A stretch of DNA of 64,000 nucleotides, from assembly GCA_043101845.1 (NCBI GenBank), contig JBICHN010000002.1, positions 682,001 to 746,000 on the forward strand, given 5' to 3'. Origin of the DNA: JBICHN01 sp043101845 (GTDB taxonomy: Bacteria; Planctomycetota; Phycisphaerae; Phycisphaerales; UBA5793). This document shows, piece by piece, positions 1 through 8,032 of this stretch. The translations under genes were made by a program, and so were the position numbers. The notes under the pieces were generated by a model that had not been told where the DNA came from, ran no database searches, and was given only the letters and a program-made list of their open reading frames with translations. Position 1 is the stretch's first letter, and each line of letters starts with the position of its first letter.

Positions 1-1770
1 CTGCTCGGCGATGACGCCGCCGAGACCGTTCAGTGTGGTCAGCGTGTCCTTGTGATTTGAGCCGAGTGAGCGTCGCTGCCGCTCGTATGAATCGCGGTAA
101 TAGATCTCTGAATCGGAAAGACGCCCCATGCTCTGAAGAACCACACCCATCGCGGTGAGTGAATAGAGGGTCTCCTGATCGTCGGCTCCGAGCGTCGCGC
201 GTCGCAATGCGAGAGACCGCTCGGTCAAGGCCAGCGCTTCGTCGTGCAACTCGTAGCGAAGAAAGCTGAGCGCTGCCGCCTGGAGCAGCCTCGCCCGTGT
301 TTCCGGCGCCTCGGCGAATCGGGCGTCAATGTTCTCGACCGCGTCGCGCAACTGATCGACGATGACCTCGCGCGCCGCTGCGGTGAAGTCAATCGCGCCG
401 AGTGTACGCTCCCACTCATCGGATCCTTCGGTCAGCCCTACGCTGTCGACGAGCTGCGACCGAAACGAGTCACCGAGCGCGTGAGGCGTCAATTCGCCCA
501 GCATTGATAGCTGGAACTCCGTCGCGTCCTCGAGTTGGCGAACCTTGTTCGCGAGTTCGTCACTCCGCCGCGCCTCGCGCACGGCGAACATCGTCGAGAA
601 CGCGGCGCCGGCGATAAGGATGATCAAGGCGGCTCCGCTCGCGATCACCAGGCCGCGGTTCCTCTTCGCGAACTTCCGCAACTGGTAGAAGGTCGTGAGC
701 GGTTGGGCCGAGATCGGCTCATCGTCGAGAAAGCGGCGGATGTCGCTCCCGAGCTGCGCCGCTGACTGGTACCGCGCCCCCGGATCGCGAGCGATCGCCG
801 TCGAGATGATGACTTCGAGATCACCCCGGAACGAGGGATTCAGCGTTGAGATCGGCGCCGCGTCGGTCTCACGGATGATTCGAAACGCGTCGACAAGTGG
901 CCGGCCCGCGAGATTATGCGGCAACCTGCCGGTAAGCGCCTCGTACGCGATCGCGCCGATCGAATAGATATCCGACCGCGTGTCCACCGCGGTTGAGTCA
1001 CCCGCCTGCTCGGGACTCATGTACGCCATCGTGCCGATGACCTGACCGACTTCGGTCTGCATCGTTAACTCGAGGTCGGCCCGCGTCGCCTTCGCGACAC
1101 CGAAGTCGAGGATCTTCGGCAATCCGTCTTCAGTGATCAGGATGTTCGCTGGCTTGAGGTCACGATGCACGACGCCGCTCTGGTGGGCATGGCTCACGCC
1201 GTCGCAGATCGCGGCAATGAGTTCGAGACATGCCTCGGCGTCGAGGTCGTGCTCTCGAATGAACGCATCCAGACGCTTCCCGTCGACGAGCTCCATCGCG
1301 ATGTACGGCAGAGCGCCACGCTTCGAGCCGAGCACATCGGCTTCGTAGATCTGTGCAATGTTGGGATGCCGGAGGCGGCCGAGCAGTTCCGCTTCGTACC
1401 GAAAGCGGCGGAGCATCGAAGCGACGGCGAACTCGGGTTTGAGTATCTTGACCGCGACTTCCCGATTCGGTCGCCGCTGCCGCGCACGGTAGACGATGCC
1501 CATCCCGCCCTCGCCAACTCGATCAAGGAGGAGATACTGGCCCACCGTTCGCAGCTCATCCGAGTCGCCGCCGTTCCGTTCGAACAACCCATCCACGATG
1601 GGACGGTCAAGGATGGATGATCCCTCGGCGCGGAGCAACGCTTCAACTTCGTGGCGGAGTTCCGGGTCGCCGCCGCACAGCCGATCGAGCAGGGCGGGGC
1701 GCTCTTCGTCGGACGCCTCGCGCGCCGCGACGAAGATCGCACGGATCGTTTCGAACTGCGAGGCGTCCAT
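1..1770 (-). CDS. Ser/Thr protein kinase with TPR region, 3' end cut by window edge
   Basis: A membrane-anchored Hanks-type kinase, of which 590 codons are visible; the C-terminus lies outside the window. I read this frame by reverse-complementing the sequence. It shows GEGGMG (residues 86-91), VAVK with Lys108, HRDLKPAN (202-209), DFG (222-224) and SPE (252), so all catalytic residues are present. A single hydrophobic segment follows at about 376-397, and then a helical region of tetratricopeptide or kinesin-light-chain style from about 470 onward. The kinase domain should therefore be cytoplasmic with the TPR part across the membrane. The start ATG lies 29 bases after the stop of the ECF sigma gene and begins MDASQFETIR. 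Pairing of this sigma type with such kinases is common in planctomycetes and suggests phosphorylation-linked sigma control. Substrates are unknown. Confidence 0.9.
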   Translation of the reverse strand, partial: MDASQFETIRAIFVAAREASDEERPALLDRLCGGDPELRHEVEALLRAEGSSILDRPIVDGLFERNGGDSDELRTVGQYLLLDRVGEGGMGIVYRARQRRPNREVAVKILKPEFAVASMLRRFRYEAELLGRLRHPNIAQIYEADVLGSKRGALPYIAMELVDGKRLDAFIREHDLDAEACLELIAAICDGVSHAHQSGVVHRDLKPANILITEDGLPKILDFGVAKATRADLELTMQTEVGQVIGTMAYMSPEQAGDSTAVDTRSDIYSIGAIAYEALTGRLPHNLAGRPLVDAFRIIRETDAAPISTLNPSFRGDLEVIISTAIARDPGARYQSAAQLGSDIRRFLDDEPISAQPLTTFYQLRKFAKRNRGLVIASGAALIILIAGAAFSTMFAVREARRSDELANKVRQLEDATEFQLSMLGELTPHALGDSFRSQLVDSVGLTEGSDEWERTLGAIDFTAAAREVIVDQLRDAVENIDARFAEAPETRARLLQAAALSFLRYELHDEALALTERSLALRRATLGADDQETLYSLTAMGVVLQSMGRLSDSEIYYRDSYERQRRSLGSNHKDTLTTLNGLGGVIAEQ

Positions 1771-1799
1771 CGGCGCGTGCGCCTCCCTGTCAAATGCCT

Positions 1800-2378
1800 T
1801 CAACCACCATTGACCTCGAGCCGGCGGGCGAGCCAGGCCTTCGCCATCGCCCAGTCGCCCTCTACCGTTCGCAACGACACATCGAGCGCTGCAGCGACTT
1901 CCGCATGGCTCAACCCGCCGAAGTACCTCAGTTCGACCACGCGGCCGACGCGCTCGTGCAATGCGCTCAGCTCCTCGAGCGCTTCGTCAACGGCAAGAAG
2001 CTCATCCACCTCGTTGACCGTCAACGCGTCGAATCGCTCGAGTGAAAGGCGCGCGCCGGCGCCGCCGCCGCGCTTCAGTCGGCGCTTCCTTCGGGCATGA
2101 TCTATGAGAATTCGGCGAATGAGATGAGCCGCGAGCGCAAAGAAATGGGCGCGGCTTTCGAGCCGCGCCTCGCGCTGATCGACGAGCTTGAGATACACCT
2201 CGTGAACGATAGCCGTTGGCTGGAGCGTGTGGTCCGGTCGACGCTCGTCACGCAGCCGCCGATCCGCCAACTCGCGAAGTTCGGAGTACACGATCGGCAG
2301 GAGGCGATCAAAGCCGGAACGATCCCCGGCCGCGATCTCCTCAAGAATCCGGGTCACCTCTTCGTTCGGATTCTGCAT
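1800..2378 (-). CDS. ECF RNA polymerase sigma factor (planctomycete-type, TIGR02999-like)
   Basis: A 192-residue sigma-70 family factor that would direct RNA polymerase to a specialised promoter set. The region 2 motif includes PDHTLQPTAIVHEVYLKL, followed by HFFALAAHLIRRILIDHARR, a basic linker, and a region 4 helix-turn-helix ending in LSHAEVAAALDVSLRTVEGDW. These are features of the large planctomycete and acidobacterial ECF group. The open frame extends upstream to 2822, but that part is arginine-rich shadow sequence; the ATG giving MQNPNEEVTR matches family length. It lies immediately upstream of the membrane kinase and is probably co-transcribed with it. No zinc anti-sigma gene is seen here, so the kinase is the likeliest regulatory partner (inference). 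Confidence 0.9.
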   Translation of the reverse strand: MQNPNEEVTRILEEIAAGDRSGFDRLLPIVYSELRELADRRLRDERRPDHTLQPTAIVHEVYLKLVDQREARLESRAHFFALAAHLIRRILIDHARRKRRLKRGGGAGARLSLERFDALTVNEVDELLAVDEALEELSALHERVGRVVELRYFGGLSHAEVAAALDVSLRTVEGDWAMAKAWLARRLEVNGG

Positions 2379-2478
2379 GAGTCGCAGTATAACGGGCGGA
2401 GAGTGTCCGCCGGCGCTCAATTCGCAGTTCGGAGGCGGCGTGCACCTTCGTTCCGACTTGTCTGAATGACCGCTCCCG

Positions 2479-2883
2479 TCAGACCGCGGCGCCGGCCATC
2501 GAGCGGCAGGCCTCTTCACAACGGCGGCAGACCTCAGCGCAGATGCGGCAATGGTCGTGCTTCTCCGCGTGCTTCTCGCACTCCGTGGCGCACGCCCGGC
2601 AGGCCTCCGCCGCCGCAGCCGCCTGAGCCTGCACGACGGCGGTCTCCGTCTCGGTCTGACGCGACATGACGCGGGCCGTCGCCTGGCAGATGTCGGCGCA
2701 GTCGAGATCGCCGCGGATGCACTTCGCCATCTCACCGACATTGTCTTCCGCGAGACACGCATCGGCGCACGCCGTGCAGGTCTGCACACATGCGAGACAC
2801 GCCTCGACGCACTCGACGACATCGTCCGCCGCGTTGTTTGTGTTCGGGTGACTCTCGATCATCTCTCGTACCTTCATCGTCAT
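2479..2883 (-). CDS. Four-helix-bundle, cysteine-rich copper-binding protein
   Basis: A 134-residue protein with 17 cysteines, nearly all in repeated CxxxC and CxxC spacing (for example CVEACLACVQTC and CRICAEVCRRC). This pattern marks the Csp/DUF326 copper-storage family, in which a four-helix bundle is lined by Cys thiolates that bind many Cu(I) ions. There is no signal peptide, so a cytosolic role like Csp3 is expected. The chosen ATG (MTMKVREM) has a GGAG ribosome site about ten bases upstream. A longer open frame reaching 3867 is only the shadow of the divergent VOC gene. No copper transporter or copper regulator is visible next to it. Confidence 0.88.
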   Translation of the reverse strand: MTMKVREMIESHPNTNNAADDVVECVEACLACVQTCTACADACLAEDNVGEMAKCIRGDLDCADICQATARVMSRQTETETAVVQAQAAAAAEACRACATECEKHAEKHDHCRICAEVCRRCEEACRSMAGAAV

Positions 2884-3168
2884 GGCGATCACTCCTCGTC
2901 GTGGTTGGTTGGTCCGCGTGACCAACTGACATGAACGCATATCAGCCGGCGCACAGATGGCCATACACATGGAGTATTGCCGGAACGAATGAGTTTGAGG
3001 TGAGCGAGAGATGAAGGCCGGTTCAGCGAGCCGCCACCGGATACCATGCAGCGCGTGGTCGTTACCGCGGCCGGAAGGCCACTTCGCTTCGTCGGCCAAG
3101 CTGGTCCGTCTATTGCGGTGAACACCGTCCGGTCCAATTCTCGCGAACCATCTCGGGAGCGAATGAAC

Positions 3169-3918
3169 ATGCGCGGTCCATTCTTCCACGGCGTTGGCGG
3201 GGTACTGAGCGCCGATATCGCGGTCCCGGACCATGAGCGGGAACTCGATTTCTACACGCAGGTTCTTACCACAGGGTCGGCGCCACTGTGGCGAGAGGAC
3301 TTGATGAACAACCAGGGCATGCCGGTCATCGGCCTCGGAGCGCGTACACCGGAATACGAAGCCCTCCCGTTGCAGTGGATGCCGCACTTCCAGGTCTCCG
3401 AGGTCGCCGCGAGCGCGGCACGCGCGATCGAGCTGGGAGGCGGGGAACTGCTCCACGCGAAGGACGACGACGGGAACAGTCAGTGGGCGGTTCTGATGGA
3501 TCCGGCCGGCGCCGCGTTCGGCCTCATCCCGGTTGTGACTGACGAGTCGAACGGTACAGGCGATCTCGCCCGCGTCGGCTGCATCTCCTGGCTGTCGCTC
3601 ATCGCCCCGGATACGGCGTCGATGAGCGAGTTCTACGAGCAGGTTGTCGGGTGGTCGGCGGTCTCGGTCGACGCCGAGGGTCGATTCGAAATGCGGCGAG
3701 CGGATGGCGCCGCCGTCGCGGAGATCCGCCCCGGAGCTGACGACCACGAGGAGAGCTTCGCATCCGTCTGGATACTCAGCCTGCCGGTCGATGACTTCGA
3801 CGAGAGCGTTCGACAGGTGCGCGAGGCAGGCGGTGAGGTCGTCAAGAAAGCGACCGGGATCGACCATGCCGTCATTCGGGACCCGGTCGGCGTGTACATC
3901 GCGTTGCAGGCTGGCTGA
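3169..3918 (+). CDS. Two-domain VOC (glyoxalase/bleomycin-resistance fold) family protein
   Basis: A 249-residue protein made of two vicinal-oxygen-chelate modules, about residues 8-115 and 125-248. Each has the fold's pattern: an opening strand and helix (HERELDFYTQVL in the first, MSEFYEQVVGW in the second) and a closing DPAGAAFGLI or DPVGVYIALQ segment. This tandem layout resembles the Cfp30B or hydroxylase-like VOC group. Substrate and metal are not evident. The start is ambiguous: ATG at 3163 or 3169. The GGGAG at 3155-3159 sits nine bases before 3169 and only three before 3163, so I prefer 3169. The gene is divergent from the copper-binding protein. Confidence 0.85.
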   Translation: MRGPFFHGVGGVLSADIAVPDHERELDFYTQVLTTGSAPLWREDLMNNQGMPVIGLGARTPEYEALPLQWMPHFQVSEVAASAARAIELGGGELLHAKDDDGNSQWAVLMDPAGAAFGLIPVVTDESNGTGDLARVGCISWLSLIAPDTASMSEFYEQVVGWSAVSVDAEGRFEMRRADGAAVAEIRPGADDHEESFASVWILSLPVDDFDESVRQVREAGGEVVKKATGIDHAVIRDPVGVYIALQAG

Positions 3919-4026
3919 GGATCGCGGCGACGCGACATGACGACCTGCGCTTCTTGCGAACGCACGCCCTCATATCACTCGACGCAAAGCGTCATGTCTG
4001 GTTTGCTCTGGCCAAGACATCCGCAA

Positions 4027-4050
4027 GTCGCCAGCTTGGATACTGGCGAC
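4027..4050. terminator. Hairpin, possible weak terminator near the tRNA gene
   Basis: A perfect inverted repeat, GTCGCCAG then eight bases then CTGGCGAC, lies 20 bases beyond the 3' end of tRNA-Asn and 108 bases after the VOC gene. No clear U-tract follows in either direction, so a terminator or processing role is only possible. Confidence 0.3.
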
Positions 4051-4069
4051 GCGACGGAAAGCAGGGAAA

Positions 4070-4141
4070 CTCCCCGAGCTGGACTCGAACCAGCAACCTA
4101 GCGGTTAACAGCCGCTCGCTCTACCATTGAGCTATCGGGGA
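4070..4141 (-). tRNA. tRNA-Asn (anticodon GTT)
   Basis: The reverse complement folds as a 72-nt cloverleaf. The acceptor stem is TCCCCGA paired with TCGGGGA with discriminator G, as expected for Asn. The D-arm contains AGCTCAATGGTAGAGC, the anticodon stem is AGCGG/CCGCT around CTGTTAA (anticodon GTT), and the T-arm has the usual GGTTCGAGTCC. CCA is not encoded. Confidence 0.95.
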
Positions 4142-4511
4142 AAGAAACTGTTGCCCCGTCCGGGTGGCCCTCGTTTTCGATCGAAGACCCGCCCGAGCCG
4201 GAGACCCTGAGGATAGCGCAGGGCCGGTAGCCGTCAAGGCGGCCGCGCCCGTGAGACGACGGGGCTCGGGAAACCTCGATGGACGCCCGTCCCGCCGGAC
4301 CGCACGCCCTCGATTCGACGGCTCGCGCCGTTCGTGAGCCATCCTTCGCGCCCCGGTCGTGACACGACGCGCAGCCTCGTACGATTTGCCCGGATCCGCT
4401 CGATCGCGCGCCATTTCGACGCGACCGACCGGGCCGGGCCTGGGAGGGAGAGGCGACACGGCCCGGCGCCTTCCCGCCCCCGAATCGTCACCCGTGGGAG
4501 TCTCGGAGCGC
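4142..4511. other. 370-bp gene-free stretch between tRNA-Asn and the YitT-like gene
   Basis: No convincing coding frame lies here; the in-frame extension of the following gene is arginine- and proline-rich with no family similarity. It should hold the promoter of the tRNA on one strand and of the YitT-like gene on the other. One interrupted hairpin (CCGG-3-CCCTG-9-CAGGG-CCGG, 4198-4227) is visible. I do not recognise an RNA family. Confidence 0.5.
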
Positions 4512-5597
4512 ATGAAGGCTGGCCCGTCTGTGCTGAAGCTGGATCGTCGCCTCGTCGTGGATTATGTGGTGATCCTCGCGAGCGGGCTCCTCTACGCCGC
4601 CGCGCTCAAGTACTTCGTCCTGCCGTCGTCCGTCATCCTGACGGGGAGTGAAGGAATCGCGGCGGCCCTGTCGTACTACTTCGACGCGTACTGGCTGTTC
4701 ATCGTCCTCTACAGCGTGTTCCAGGCGGCGCTTCTGCTCTTCGCGGCGCTCCAGATGCCGCGAACTTTCGCCCGGCGTTCACTCGTGACGGTGGTCACGG
4801 TCGTCATCGCGCTCATGCTGCTTCCGAATCAGCGGTTCGCAGCGCCCGAGCCGGAGAACGAGCGCATCATCCTCGTCTTGTTCGGCGGACTTCTCGCGGG
4901 CACGGCGAAGGCGATGGCCTTTCGACGCCGCGGTTCGACGGGGGACGAGGACATTCTCGGCGCCTATTTCGCGATGAAGTACCTCAAGCCGGTCGGTTCG
5001 ATCGCCATCATCGCCGCGGTGGTCTCGACGGCGTTCGGCATGTTCATGGCCCTGCTCAAGCACGGCGAGTTCGAGCCGGTCGTGAACACGCTCATGTACA
5101 CCTGTATCTATTTCTTCGCGAGCGCGGAGACCTTGAACACGCTCTACCACCGGTTCAGCCTGACCGCCGTCGATGTCATCACCCGTTGCAGCAAGGAAGT
5201 CGGCGAGGCGATCGTGTCGTCACTTCCTCATCGCACCTTCGTCGTGCAGCAGGGGACCGGTGGACACTCGAGCCAGACCTTCGAGGTCGTCCGCATCGTC
5301 ATCACGAAAGAGGAACTGCCGACACTGCTCCGAGTCGTGAACCGCGCTGATCCGGACTGCTTCCATTATCATTTCGAGCTCGAAGGCATCTCCCGGCGCT
5401 ATTACATTCCGGCGATCGGCGATGATCCCGGCCCCTCGACGCGTCAGAGTTCGAACCGAACGAACAACCGCGCGAACCATGAAGCGGCGACTCGACCGGG
5501 ACGCCCGGTCGTTAATCGCGAGGCGGGCGATGCGGGCGCCGCCGTGCATCAGGATTCGCGAAGTGAACCTCCGCCCTCTTCGGAGAGGACACCATGA
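4512..5597 (+). CDS. YitT family membrane protein (DUF161 plus DUF2179)
   Basis: A 361-residue integral membrane protein. The N-terminal two thirds carry about five hydrophobic helices typical of the YitT/DUF161 family, beginning VVILASGLLYAAALKYFVLP with the family's 'GGSxG'-like region replaced by SSVILTGSEGIAAAL. A soluble DUF2179 domain follows at about 245-330, including HRTFVVQQGTGGHSSQTFEVVR (written here in part). The family's transport substrate is not established. The extra C-terminal 40 residues are low-complexity and polar. The chosen ATG follows GGAG with six-base spacing; an upstream extension to 4359 has no similarity. Its stop overlaps the next start as ATGA, so the two are translationally coupled. 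Confidence 0.82.
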   Translation: MKAGPSVLKLDRRLVVDYVVILASGLLYAAALKYFVLPSSVILTGSEGIAAALSYYFDAYWLFIVLYSVFQAALLLFAALQMPRTFARRSLVTVVTVVIALMLLPNQRFAAPEPENERIILVLFGGLLAGTAKAMAFRRRGSTGDEDILGAYFAMKYLKPVGSIAIIAAVVSTAFGMFMALLKHGEFEPVVNTLMYTCIYFFASAETLNTLYHRFSLTAVDVITRCSKEVGEAIVSSLPHRTFVVQQGTGGHSSQTFEVVRIVITKEELPTLLRVVNRADPDCFHYHFELEGISRRYYIPAIGDDPGPSTRQSSNRTNNRANHEAATRPGRPVVNREAGDAGAAVHQDSRSEPPPSSERTP

Positions 5598-6076
5598 CTT
5601 CCAGACCTGAGATCAATCCCGAACTCGACCTTGTGCTCGAGCGTGTCGTCGAGGCGCGCCCGGAACTCATCTGGCGCGCGTGGACCGAGCCGGAGGCGCT
5701 CAAGAAGTGGTTCACGCCGGAGCCGTGGGAGACGGTCGACTGCGAGATCGATCTCCGCCCGGGCGGCATCTTCAGCACGACGATGAAGTCGCCGGACGGC
5801 GAGATCCTGCCCGCCCATCCCGGCTGCTTTCTCGAGGTGGTCGAGAACCGCAGGCTCGTCTTCACCGATGCGCTCGGCCCCGGGTTTCGACCGAAGAGCG
5901 AGCCCTTCATGACGGCGATCATTCTTCTCGAGCCGGAGGGAGAGGGCACGCGGTACACGGCGATCGCCCGACATGCCGATCCGGAAGCCCGGGCGAAGCA
6001 CGAGGCGATGGGATTCGAGCCGGGATGGGGCGCAGCGCTCGATCAGCTCGTCGAACTCACGAAAGAATGGGCGTGA
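5594..6076 (+). CDS. SRPBCC / AHSA1 domain protein
   Basis: A 160-residue single-domain protein of the activator of Hsp90 ATPase homologue 1-like (START/SRPBCC) group. It has the family's opening (ERVVEARPELIWRAWTEPEALKKWF), the central DLRPGGIF strand and the C-terminal WGAALDQLVELTKE helix. These proteins form a hydrophobic pocket, but ligands are mostly unknown. Stand-alone members are abundant in planctomycetes and actinomycetes. It starts inside the stop codon of the YitT-like gene and has GGAG upstream. No ArsR-type repressor, a frequent partner of such genes, is seen nearby. Confidence 0.85.
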   Translation: MTSRPEINPELDLVLERVVEARPELIWRAWTEPEALKKWFTPEPWETVDCEIDLRPGGIFSTTMKSPDGEILPAHPGCFLEVVENRRLVFTDALGPGFRPKSEPFMTAIILLEPEGEGTRYTAIARHADPEARAKHEAMGFEPGWGAALDQLVELTKEWA

Positions 6077-6382
6077 CGCGGAGCGTTGTGCGCGATCGGC
6101 GCTAAAGGTCCAGTGGCGCGATCTTTCGAGCGCGCCGCGCTCGTGATTCAAACGATCGTGAGCCGCGCCGGGGACACCCCTCATCGGATGGCTTCGCAGT
6201 TTCGCCGGGGCGCGTCCACGAAAGCCTCGTTCGCGACGGTACATAGCGATCAATGAATGGAATTCGCATTGATTCGTCACGAGATCGGTGCGCTCTCGTT
6301 CGCGTCGCGCGCCGCGTTCTCGTACAATCAATCGCGAGCTGACACATTCGTTTGAACACCATCGGGAGAGAAGGAGAGCGCC
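6077..6382. other. 306-bp gene-free stretch upstream of the YcaC-like gene
   Basis: No coding frame is supported. A TACAAT hexamer at 6323-6328, 55 bases before the ycaC-like start, is a plausible -10 element, but no good -35 box is seen at the right distance. Two copies of GCGCGATC occur near 6088-6123. Confidence 0.4.
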
Positions 6383-7054
6383 ATGTCGAGTAAGTTTGAG
6401 TACCGTCGCCTCAATAAGGACGACGCCGCGGTTCTGCTCGTGGACCACCAGTCCGGCCTGTGCAACATCGTGGGTGATTTCTCACCCGACGACTTCAAGA
6501 ACAATGTGCTCGCGCTCGCCGACTGCGCGAAGTACTTCGAGCTGCCCACGATTCTCACGACGAGTTTCGAGGACGGTCCGAACGGCCCGCTCGTGCCCGA
6601 GCTCAAGGAGCTGTTCCCGGACGCGCCGTACATCGCGCGGCCGGGCCAGATCAACGCGTGGGACAACGAGGATTTCGTGAAGGCCGTGAAGGACACGGGG
6701 AAGAAGCAGCTCATCATCGCCGGCGTCGTGACGGAGGTCTGCGTTGCGTTCCCCGCGCTGTCGGCGATCGAGGAAGGCTTTGATGTCTTCGTATGCGCGG
6801 ACGCGTCCGGCACCTTCAACTCGACCACCCGTGAGGCCGCGTGGTTGCGGATGCAGGCGGCGGGTGTGCAGTTGATGACCTGGTTCGCCATGGCGGGTGA
6901 ACTCCACCGTGACTGGCGCAACGACATTGAAGGCCTCGGGACGCTCTTCTCGAATCATCTTCCCGCGTACCGGAATCTCATGACGAGTTACGCGGCGAGC
7001 GCGCGGATGACCGAGGTCAAACCGCAGAAGCGTCGCGAGCCGGCTCGCGCGTAG
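6383..7054 (+). CDS. ycaC: YcaC-like isochorismatase-fold hydrolase
   Basis: A 223-residue cysteine hydrolase of the isochorismatase superfamily. The active-site set fits YcaC: Asp21 in LLVDHQSG, Arg86 in YIARPG and nucleophile Cys120 in GVVTEVCVAF. Long stretches (PTILTTSFE, GPNGPLVPEL, NAWDNEDFVKAVK, ELHRDWRNDIEGL) match what I recall of the enterobacterial YcaC protein almost residue for residue, unusually close for a planctomycete gene. E. coli YcaC is an octameric hydrolase of unknown natural substrate. A strong ribosome site (GGAG within AAGGAGAGCGCC) precedes the ATG. The last 20 residues are basic and differ from E. coli. Confidence 0.9.
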   Translation: MSSKFEYRRLNKDDAAVLLVDHQSGLCNIVGDFSPDDFKNNVLALADCAKYFELPTILTTSFEDGPNGPLVPELKELFPDAPYIARPGQINAWDNEDFVKAVKDTGKKQLIIAGVVTEVCVAFPALSAIEEGFDVFVCADASGTFNSTTREAAWLRMQAAGVQLMTWFAMAGELHRDWRNDIEGLGTLFSNHLPAYRNLMTSYAASARMTEVKPQKRREPARA

Positions 7055-7152
7055 GCGATCGCGGACGGCGCCATCAGCGATTGCGGAACGGAATCACCGC
7101 CGATCCGGGCGGTTCGACGCTTTATTGTCGCGTCGAGTCGATCCGAGGTACG

Positions 7153-7689
7153 ATGGCCGACCGTATGAACGCGAATCGTGCTCCTCGATCGGAAACGGAG
7201 GGCGTCGCGAGCCACGGTGAACCCGGGCGCGGCGGACCGCCGGATGACCTCGTGCGCGCCATCGAGGGGCGGGATGACGAGGCGGCCGTGCTCGCGTTCG
7301 TGCGCGATCGCGATGTGCAGTGTCCGCAGTGTGGCTACAACCTGAGGCGGCTCGAGCGGGCCGTGTGTCCGGAGTGCGGGCAGGAGCTTGAGCTTTCGAT
7401 CGGGATACGGCGCGTGCGGCTGCTGTGGTTCCTGTTGTCCATCGCCCCCGGAATCGCGTCAGGGGTGATCGCCGCCATGCTTGTGGTCCCGGTCGTCAAG
7501 TATGGTTCGCCACCGCGTGAGGTGTTCGAGATGATGGCGGTGGGGGCGATCAGCGGCGTCGTCGCGCTCGTCCTCTGCGCACGGCGTTCGGCGTTCCTTC
7601 GCCGGCCGGTCGTCGAGCAGTCCGGCTGGGCTCTCTCGCTCTGGATCATTCACATCATGTTCTATGTGTGGTGGGTCTTCAATGTGTGA
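7153..7689 (+). CDS. Zinc-ribbon membrane protein of unknown function
   Basis: A 178-residue protein with a polar N-terminus, a zinc ribbon CPQCGYNLRRLERAVCPECG at about residues 57-76, and then three or four hydrophobic helices (LLWFLLSIAPGIASGVIAAM, MMAVGAISGVVALVLC and WALSLWIIHIMFYVWWVF). Proteins with this ribbon followed by membrane helices are a frequent planctomycete type, but no function is known to me. An upstream frame extension to 7081 exists; I chose the ATG at 7153, which has GAGG four bases before it. Confidence 0.7.
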   Translation: MADRMNANRAPRSETEGVASHGEPGRGGPPDDLVRAIEGRDDEAAVLAFVRDRDVQCPQCGYNLRRLERAVCPECGQELELSIGIRRVRLLWFLLSIAPGIASGVIAAMLVVPVVKYGSPPREVFEMMAVGAISGVVALVLCARRSAFLRRPVVEQSGWALSLWIIHIMFYVWWVFNV

Positions 7690-7724
7690 CGCGACGGCTG
7701 GCCGGGCGAGGCGGGTCGAGTCGA

Positions 7725-7958
7725 CTAGCGCGCGGGATGTTCGCCGCGCACGCGGTCGACGAGTTCATCGAGGTGGGTGAGGAGAGGCTGAATACCGTCT
7801 TCCTCGACCGTCGCGCAGAGTTCCTCGAAGCGGGTCTCGTCATCGCGCGCGCGGCGAAGAGCGCGCACCGCGGCGGCGATTACGGCGACATCGTTACGCA
7901 GGTCATGGGCCAATTTGCGAATGGACTGTTCATCGCGGGTCGATTCGTGATCGGTCAT
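7725..7958 (-). CDS. Small protein with a histidine-kinase-like H-box
   Basis: A 77-residue protein with the segment RKLAHDLRNDVAVIAAAVRA at residues 14-33. It closely resembles the phosphoacceptor H-box of HisKA domains, with His18 in the acceptor position. The rest is helical and acidic, and no ATPase domain follows. It lies 74 bases downstream of the hybrid histidine kinase on the same strand, so it may act as a separate dimerisation or phosphotransfer module for that system (inference). Coding is supported by position, length and codon style, but there is no strong ribosome site. Confidence 0.6.
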   Translation of the reverse strand: MTDHESTRDEQSIRKLAHDLRNDVAVIAAAVRALRRARDDETRFEELCATVEEDGIQPLLTHLDELVDRVRGEHPAR

Positions 7959-8032
7959 CTCGGTCGTATCCTGTCTCTACGCAGATCGGCGTCGCGCCCT
8001 CGCCGGCTCCGCCTGAAGCGTTTCGTCTTTAT

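Noticed and set aside
2479..3867. Single 462-residue minus-strand protein including the Cys-rich part
   Set aside because: Only the last 134 residues show the copper-protein pattern and have a ribosome site; the rest lies opposite the VOC gene.
4198..4227. Structured RNA candidate between tRNA-Asn and the YitT-like gene
   Set aside because: Only one interrupted hairpin; no match to SRP RNA, RNase P, tmRNA or riboswitch landmarks that I could recognise.
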